A stretch of DNA of 64,000 nt from Aedes albopictus (taxonomy: Eukaryota; Arthropoda; Insecta; Diptera; Culicidae). The notes under the pieces are model-generated. The model was not told the origin of the DNA. It saw nothing but the letters and a program-made list of their open reading frames with translations, and ran no database searches. Where the stretch lies: positions 15,379,329 through 15,443,328 of the forward strand of contig NC_085138.1 of assembly GCF_035046485.1 (NCBI RefSeq), read 5' to 3'. Both the position numbers and the translations under genes were made by a program. Below, piece by piece: positions 57,381-64,000 of the stretch (position 1 is the stretch's first letter; each line of letters begins with the position of its first letter).

Positions 57381-58420
57381 ACTAATCACTTTTCCACGAT
57401 AAAACAAAGCAAAAAAAATCTTTTGCGCTTCTCCACCCCACTAGGAAGTAGAAACTTTTAGTCTATTCCACACAAAACAAACTGAACGCAATGTTTAATA
57501 TGGACTGCCATTGCTCACTGTACACGGAAAGTAAACAATCTGATGATCGCTCAATATTTACTACAAACTACTACACGACAGAATATTCAAACTGAGTCGT
57601 CACTGTTCGCTTCACTCGGGAAGCAAACAATCCATAAACCACATCGATGTTCAACTCTTAGAACGTCAATGGTTGCTCAATGTTAACTCTTAGAATCTCT
57701 TTTACTGTACATAAAAACTTGATTAGGAGTAAATGCCGTTAGTTGAAGTAACGGACCAATCAAAGTTAGCCGCAAATATGAAAATTAGACTAAACAGACA
57801 AAAATAAATATAACAAAAAAGTCTGCGATTATTGCACAACTATTATCTCAAACAATGATATGAAACGAGCTCACCCATTCGTATGCCTCCATCTATCTCT
57901 CCATCGCTGGTTGTTCTGGTCTCTCGTACTCGAACGAGGCACAAAATCAAAACTCAAAAGAACCACTAAATTCATCCTCGGTAACGCGTCGAGTTCGGGC
58001 CCGAAAGATTTCGCTTCCACCGGAGAAGCATGCGGCTGGAAATGGACAAGAAAAACTCGCGCCGATTGAACGATTTTTCGGAACTGCCCAAAAACTTCAG
58101 CTTTTACTCGATCGAATTTTCATTTGTGTCAAACAGGTGTCTGACTTAAGTTCATTCCTAGTCAAATACACGCAAATCCAAAGGAAACTTTTTTTATACG
58201 ATTTGCCCTCCGCAAACTTTGTAAATCGCGTAAAAATATCGCGTAGCTTCGAGAAAATCGCGTAAAAAATCGTGTAAGAAAAGAATTTAACAGAGACCTT
58301 ACTGTCAGCCTTGGGTAATGTTTCAATTTTACTGATCGTTACGGGTTCCCAGGTCTTCTGCTACCGTGTGCGATCCAAAAACTAAATCTTAAGGCCGTAT
58401 GAATAAAAAACGTGATTATT
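57381..58420. other. Unassigned intronic DNA with AAATCGCGTAAAAA repeats
   Basis: Three or four copies of AATCGCGTAAAAA-like sequence at 58220-58285. Otherwise no gene or element recognised. Confidence 0.45.
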
Positions 58421-58438
58421 GAAAAAAAAACACGAACC

Positions 58439-58481
58439 GAGATGAACCAGCCCTGGGCTGAAAATCTCGTTAATAAAGATA
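58439..58481 (+). mobile_element. SINE tail fragment (third family)
   Basis: GGGCTGAAAATCTCGTTAAT followed by an A run, flanked by A-run plus CACGAACC (left) and CACGAGCC (right). This is a very short 5'-truncated retroposition with an apparent target duplication. Confidence 0.65.
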
Positions 58482-58973
58482 AAAAAAAAACACGAGCCCG
58501 TTCGATGCTTCCAGTGAGTTATTCGCTCTTTGAAGGAAGCACGACACTAGACAACTGACTAGAAGCAACGCCCAGTGGCACAGCCGAAAACTTTTCCAGA
58601 CCGATGCTGCGGACTGCCCATATTCGCATAGTCGATGTAACCACCAACGTCTGCTCTGATGGGAAAACACGATTTTATATTTTTTTTCCGGATTTACATA
58701 TGCACCGACTATTTGAATGAAATAATCTGTCAGTTTTGTGGATTACAGCTACAAAAAGTGAGCCGCAATGATTTTAAGATGTTTCATGTAATTTTTGCAT
58801 ATTTAAAACGTGTACGTCAGTTTATGCGACCATTCAGTCGTTTTGATGAATGATTACACGGATAAGTTGACGTAACAACCAGATTGCTATGACCGTTATG
58901 TTAGCTACTGCGGTACCCGTTTTCTGGTGAACATGGTGAACACGTGTTAGATTTTTTTTTCCGGAATGTCCGT

Positions 58974-59195
58974 CTTCTTCTTCTTCTATATGGCTCTACG
59001 TCCCCACTGAGACTTGGCCTGCCTCGCTTCAACTTAGTGTTCTTTGAGCACTTCCACAGTTATTGATTGAAGGGCTTCCTTTGCCTGCCATTGCATGCAT
59101 TTGTATATTGTGAGGCAAGTGCAATGATACACCATGCCCAGGGAGTCGAAAAAAAATTCCCGACCGGAACGGGAATCGAGCCCGGGTCTCCGGCT
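58974..59195 (-). mobile_element. Feilai-like SINE, minus strand
   Basis: On the minus strand: B box in GGGCTCGATTCCCGTTCCGG, CTCCCTGGGCATGGTGTATC, CAATGGCAGGCAAAGGAAGC, CAATAACTGTGGAAGTGCTC, CAAGTCTCAGTGGGGACGTA and a GAAGAAGAAGA tail. Perfect 10-bp duplications GAATGTCCGT at 58964-58973 and 59196-59205. About 222 bp. Confidence 0.88.
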
Positions 59196-59199
59196 GAAT

Positions 59200-59910
59200 G
59201 TCCGTATTCGTGCGTTAAATACATTCTTTGTTGATAAGCAGCAGTCCCGACTCGAAAGAAGATGTACTAACCGTGGTTTCAGGAAAAAAGCTAACACGTC
59301 ACATTCTGAAAATGTGAACTATCTGATAGTGCGGTCGAGCGTACCATAAAGCGTGGGCATCGTAGTAAGATTCACAGTTGGTCGGCTTTAAATCAGACCG
59401 GACCAACTGTTTCTAGTTTAGTGATTCCTTGGCTTATCTTTACCTGTCCAAAAATTCGCCTAGTCCAATTTGACTTTACGCCGACCAGTTTTCTTATTTC
59501 GTTTAATGTGTGCAAAATACCGGAATTAACATTAGTCCCCAGGCTCTGCGATGGATCCTAACGGCTTCTTCCAATACACCATGCAATTAAGGCAGTCTAT
59601 GTTGAAAAGGTTATTTTATACCTTATCCAAAATATGGTGTTGTACGTAACTATTTATTAAGAAATACCTTAGTAATATTTACAATTTTTTGCGATTTACT
59701 TTACCCGCGGGCCTCATTTATTTTTCTCATATTCGACCAATTACGAAATGTTACGAAACTAATTTCATTTTAATAACCTTCTACACTAAGTTTTTACAAT
59801 TAAATTAGTAAACATCAAAAGCTCATACACCCAACGGCTAATCAGATAGATATGGATTTAATTTATCTAAGTTTTGGAGGATGTTTACGACTAGGAAGAA
59901 ATGTTGAACT
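59200..59910. other. Unassigned intronic DNA
   Basis: No gene or element recognised. Confidence 0.5.
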
Positions 59911-59911
59911 G

Positions 59912-60003
59912 TTGTGGCTTTCTCAGTCTAACAGGATTAAAACGGCTATGCCAAACTCCTGACCGATTCACTTTTGTTAGACTGAAAAGCCACAACAGTT
60001 CAG
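59912..60003. repeat. Short hairpin repeat
   Basis: GAACTGTTGTGGCTTT with CAGTCTAAC at the left pairs with GTTAGACTG with AAAGCCACAACAGTTC at the right, with a loop of about 40 bp. Confidence 0.7.
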
Positions 60004-60046
60004 TAGTATTGTTCCAATGATGGTTTTGAAACAAAACGTAAAACTT

Positions 60047-60100
60047 TTTTTTTATCTTTATTTAAGAGGTTTTCAGCTTGAGAGCTGGTTCGCCTCCTTT
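60047..60100 (-). mobile_element. SINE tail fragment, minus strand
   Basis: The minus strand reads CAGCTCTCAAGCTGAAAACC then TCTTAAATAAAGATAAAA. Perfect 12-bp duplications AACGTAAAACTT at 60035-60046 and 60101-60112 prove a separate retroposition of only 54 bp. Confidence 0.8.
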
Positions 60101-60174
60101 AACGTAAAACTTATAATAGTTTTGCTGTGGAATGATTTTACTCGTGGCTAACCATGAGTTTACTATTTCATTAA

Positions 60175-63100
60175 CCTTCATCCAGCCAACGTACATTTTC
60201 CACCTTCAGAAAAGCACAAAAATGGTCATAACTTTTTTGTTTTTCGATGGATTTTGATGAAATTTTCACAACTTCCCGAAAAACTCTCCTAGTTTATGAT
60301 GCCGGGGACATGGGTGCCTGGTCCACATGGTTCCGGAGTTATTCCGGATTGTCTTGGGGTACCAAAATTGGCCATATACATTGCGCAACGTATATCTCAA
60401 GATCCCGATGAGGCAGAAGTATAGTGTCTTCGGCGCATTTGTACAGCAGGTTAAGAACGAACTGGCAACGGCGACTTTGGTTCGCGATTCGGCCGCTAGG
60501 CGGCGCCAGTGTCAAAAATGTTCAAACCCTCATATCTCAGAAACCTGATAAGATAGAATGATGCCGTCTTCGGCAATATTCTTCAGCAAGCTCAGAACTA
60601 TCTGATAGTAAAGTCTTTGGTTTGGGATTGGTCCGCTAGGTGGCGCATTGTGTTTGAAAATTACAAACACGTATATCTCGATACCCTAATGAGGTACAAG
60701 CGCGCCGTTTTCAGCAAAGTTGTTCAGCAGGCTAAGAACTATCTGGCAATGGCGTCTTTGATTCGCGAATCGTCCGCTAGGTGGCGTCAGGGTAAAAAAT
60801 CTTCAAACTTCTATATCTCAAAATCATGATAAGATAGAATGATGCAGTTTTCAACAAAGTTCTTCAACAAGCTAAAAACTGTCTGATAGTTGAGTCTTTG
60901 ATTCGTGATTTATTCGTTAGGTTATTCGGTATTTTGTCTTTGACCCCCTGCAGACAAATTTTGTCACCCCACAATATTGCTCCGTTTTTTCTTCCGAGAA
61001 CTCTTCCGGGAATTTTTCCAGGAATTTCTTCGAAAATTTCTGTAGGAATTCCTCTGGAAATGTCTCTTGGAATTCTTCCGGAAATTTGTTCAGGAGATCC
61101 TCTAGGACCCACATCAGGAACTCCTGCGGAGATTCCTTCAGGACTTCCTTCGGTAATTTCCCCAGGAATTCATCTGGTAATTTCTTCAGGAGTTCTGCAG
61201 GAATTCGGGAATTACTCCATGAATTGTTCCGCGATTTTCCTTAGGAATTTTTTCAAGAATTTTTCCAGGCTGGATTTCTCCGAGAATTTTTCTAGGAGTT
61301 TCTCCAGGAATGTCTCCGGGAATTCCTTCGGGAATTTCTTCAGGAAATCCGCCAGGAATTGCTTTGAAAATTTCTTCAAGAAATTGTCCGGGAAATCCTC
61401 AAGATTTTTTTCCAGGAATTCCACCGGGAATTTCTTCAGGAAAACTTTTGTTTTTTTCTTCAAAAAAAAAAAATCCACTGGGAATTTCTCCAGAAAGTCT
61501 TCCGAGTTTTTTTTTCAGAAAACCCTCTGAGAATTTCTCCAGGAGTCCCTCTGGGAATTTCTCCAGGGATTCCTCTGGGAATTTCTCCAGGAATTCCTCT
61601 GGTATTTCTCTAGGAATTCCTGCTTTGTTTCCTCCAAAAATTCCACCTGGAATTTCCCGGGAATTCCTCCGGGAATGTCTCTTGATATTCTCCCTGGAAT
61701 TTCTCCAGAAATTCCACTAGGAATTTCTTCAGGAAATCCTTCAGAAATTTTTCCTGGAATTCCACTAGGAATTTCTTCACGACTCCCTCCAGGAATTTCT
61801 CCGGGAATTTCAGCAATTTCTCCGGTGATTCCTTCAGTAATTTCTCCAGGACTTTTTCCGGGATTATTTCCAGGAATTCTTTCGGATATTTCTCCAGGAA
61901 TTCTCCCGGGGATTCTTCCAGGAATTCCCTCAGGGGATTCCTGCAGAGATTCTTCCAGGAATTTCCTGAGGGGAATCCCCCAGGAAGGAGGATTTCCTAA
62001 AGAATTTTCCAGAGGAATTCCTAGAGAAATTTCCTGTGGAATTCCTGGGGGAAATCCTAGAGGGATTCTCAGAGGTATACTTGATGAAATTTCCAGAGGA
62101 TTTCCTGAGAAAATCTCGAAGATTTCCTTTAAAAATTCCCGGAGAAATTTCAGAAGAGTCTCGGAGGAATTCCTGAAAGAATTCCTGGAGGATTTTCTGG
62201 AAGATTTCCAGAAGAAATTCCCATAGCAATTCCTGAAGGATTTCCTGGAGAAATTCCCGGAGACATTCTCGGAGGAATTCCTGGAGAAATTCCCGGAGGA
62301 ATTACAGGATAAATTCCCGGAGGTATTCGTTAAGAAAGTCCTAGAGTAATTACGGGAGAAATTCTTGAGGGTTTTGTGAGAAAAAAATCACGGAAGACTT
62401 CCTGAAGAGATTCCTGGAGAAATTCCCAGAGGATTTTCTTGAAAAATAAAACCGACAGTTTTCCTTAGAAAATTCCCGGATATATATTCCGGGAGAAACT
62501 CCTGGAAAAATTCCCGGAGAAATTCCTAGAGAAATTCTTGGAGGAATTCCTATAGAACATCCCGGAGGAATTCCTAAAGAAATTTCCGGAGGAGTTCGTG
62601 AAAGAATTCTCGAAGGCACTCATGGACGAATTCCTGAGGAAATTTTCAGTGAATTTTTTGGAGAAAATCTTGGTAAAAAAGTCTGGAGGAATTCCTGGAA
62701 AAATTCCCAGAAGAATTCCTGCAGAAATTGCCGAAAGAGTTCCTGAAGTAGTTCCTGATGGAAGTCCTAGATGAAATCCTGGTGAAACTTTCGGAGGAAT
62801 CCCCGGAGGAATTCTCGGAGGATTTTCCAGAGGATTTCCCGGAGAAACTTCTGGACGATGACCTAGAGAATTCCCGGAAGATTTCCTGAAAAAAATCCTG
62901 GAGGAAGTTCTTGAGGAATTCCCGGATAAATTCCAGGTGAAATTCCTGGGAAAATTCCTGGAAAAATTCACGGAAGAGTTCCTATACAAACTCCCGGAGA
63001 CATTCCCGGAGCAAAAGAAGCAATATTGTAGGGCGACAAAATAAGTCTGCAGGGGATCAAAGAGGGTGTTAAAGTATTCTCTCTTGTACCATCGTACTCG

Positions 63101-63891
63101 ACCGTCTAGTACTATCATTCCAAATGGCTCTTCGCTTGCTGAACAGCTATGCTGAAAAAGGGACACTTCTTGTTCATTAGGGTGTTCATTCGAATATTTT
63201 CTTAATACTAAATGGAACCTATCGAATAATATTAGAACCAAGGACACCATGCTGGACGTTTTCTGATTTTTGAGATAAAATTGTTCAGATGTATTGACTG
63301 CTTGTGTCACCTAGCATCGCCATTGCATGATAAATCTCAACCTGCTAAACATTTTTTTCAGAAAACACCATGCTTTTAGCTTATTACAGTAACGAGATAC
63401 ACGTGTTTAAATATTATACATAAGGTGCCACCTAGCGAATAAATCACGAACCAAAAACTCAACTATCAGACAGTTTTTAGCTTGCTGAAGAACTTTGTTG
63501 AAAACGGCATCATTCTATTTTATCAGGATTCTGAGATATAGAAGTTTGAGAATGTTTTACCCTGGCTCCACCTAGCGGACGATTCGCGAACCAAAGACGC
63601 CATTGCCAGATAGTTCTTAGCCTGCTGAACAACTTTGCAGAAAACGGCGTGCTTGTATCTCATTAGGGTATCGAGATATACGTGTTTGAAATTTTCAAAC
63701 ACAATGCGCCACCTAGCGGACAAACCCCAAACCAAAGACCAGGACCAGGCACCCATGTCCCCGGCATCATAAACTAGGAGAGTTTTTCGGGAAGTTGTGA
63801 AAATTTCATCAAAATCCGTCGAAAAACAAAAAAGTTATGACCATTTTTGTGCTTTTCTGAAGGTGGAAAATGTACGTTGGCGGGATGAAGG
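60175..63891. mobile_element. TTAA-flanked foldback element with array core
   Basis: Left end CCTTCATCCAGCCAACGTAC and right end, reverse-complemented, CCTTCATCCCGCCAACGTAC, with TTAA at 60171 and 63892. The match extends through TGCCGGGGACATGGGTGCCT and beyond, giving arms of at least 750 bp. Each arm contains tandem units of about 140 bp with GTCCGCTAGGTGGCG. The core (60990-63010) is a 12-bp array that flips orientation near 61965. TTAA and CC-starting ends suggest piggyBac-type mobilisation, which is inferred. No transposase frame. Confidence 0.85.
60990..63010. repeat. Degenerate 12-bp array, block 4, with an inversion centre
   Basis: The left half reads ATTTCTCCAGGAATTCCTCT on the plus strand. 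From about 61965 the plus strand reads the reverse complement style (GGAATTCCTGGAGAAATTCC). Long frames (60898-61530, 61675-62226 and minus-strand 62465-63310) are repeat translations with PGISPGI or RNSSRNF periodicity. The last one also runs out into the arm. Confidence 0.85.
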
Positions 63892-64000
63892 TTAATCTAT
63901 GAGGTGCCACAAAAACTCACGTTTCGGGTTTCAATGAGTGTGCTTCAAGCACTTAGTAAGTAGCTGAAAGGGGGTTTGAGGAGTTTACGTCGTAATTCAG

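Larger units (their letters stand above)
20882..64000 (+). other. futsch: Presumed first coding intron of futsch, running past the right edge
   Basis: It opens with GTAAGT. No exon continuing the MAP1 domain was recognised downstream, so the intron would exceed 43 kb. It contains most of the mobile elements listed here. The assignment fails if a skipped small exon exists or the gene call is wrong. Confidence 0.5.

Noticed and set aside
60898..63310. The largest frames of the window (210, 183 and 281 residues)
   Set aside because: All lie in the 12-bp array of the TTAA foldback. The 281-residue one also runs through the inverted arm.

Overview
The window looks like a piece of nuclear genome from a mosquito, most probably Aedes aegypti or a close relative. 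The evidence is Feilai-like tRNA-derived SINEs, other tRNA-headed SINEs, many small inverted-repeat transposons with clear target-site duplications (TSDs), BEL/Pao and R1/LOA-like retroelement relics, and degenerate 12-bp arrays. No bacterial, viral or organellar gene organisation is visible. Almost every long open frame is a translation of repeats.

Only one host gene segment is recognised. It is a first coding exon on the + strand (20506-20881) whose C-terminal part matches, from memory, the N-terminus of Futsch, the insect MAP1B-type microtubule-associated protein. It ends in a consensus splice donor, and no following exon was found. If the assignment is right, everything from 20882 to the right edge is an intron of more than 43 kb filled with transposons.

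Layout, left to right. 1-6.06 kb: minus-strand relics of R1/LOA-like non-LTR elements, SINE pieces and a TA-flanked MITE. 6.07-9.1 kb: a plus-strand R1/LOA-like relic (ORF1 zinc knuckles, endonuclease, reverse transcriptase) split by a SINE. 9.2-17.9 kb: a foldback element with a 12-bp array in its core, whose right arm was hit by a 6.26-kb hAT-type element that carries its own large 12-bp array. 17.96-18.70 kb: a Tc1/mariner-type inverted-repeat element. 18.7-20.9 kb: presumed 5' region and first coding exon of futsch. 20.9-35.7 kb: intron with a local duplication, MITEs and SINEs. 35.77-41.86 kb: a second hAT-type array carrier with the same ends, containing a TTAA-flanked MITE with a repeated hairpin motif and a Feilai-like SINE. 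41.9-44.5 kb: BEL/Pao relic with two nested hAT MITEs. 44.5-46.95 kb: minus-strand non-LTR relic split by a 0.93-kb inverted-repeat element. 46.95-52.9 kb: mostly unassigned, with a SINE and MITEs. 53-55.3 kb: second BEL/Pao relic split by three different DNA elements. 55.3-60.1 kb: unassigned DNA with SINE copies. 60.175-63.891 kb: a TTAA-flanked foldback element whose inverted core is again the 12-bp array.

The most interesting pattern is that the same quasi-palindromic 12-bp unit (ATTCCTCCAGGA and variants) forms the core of transposons with unrelated ends: a foldback element, two hAT-type elements with 8-bp duplications and a TTAA-type foldback. None has a visible transposase. Several insertions can be dated relative to each other because the host sequence, or a paralogous uninterrupted copy, is in the same window.
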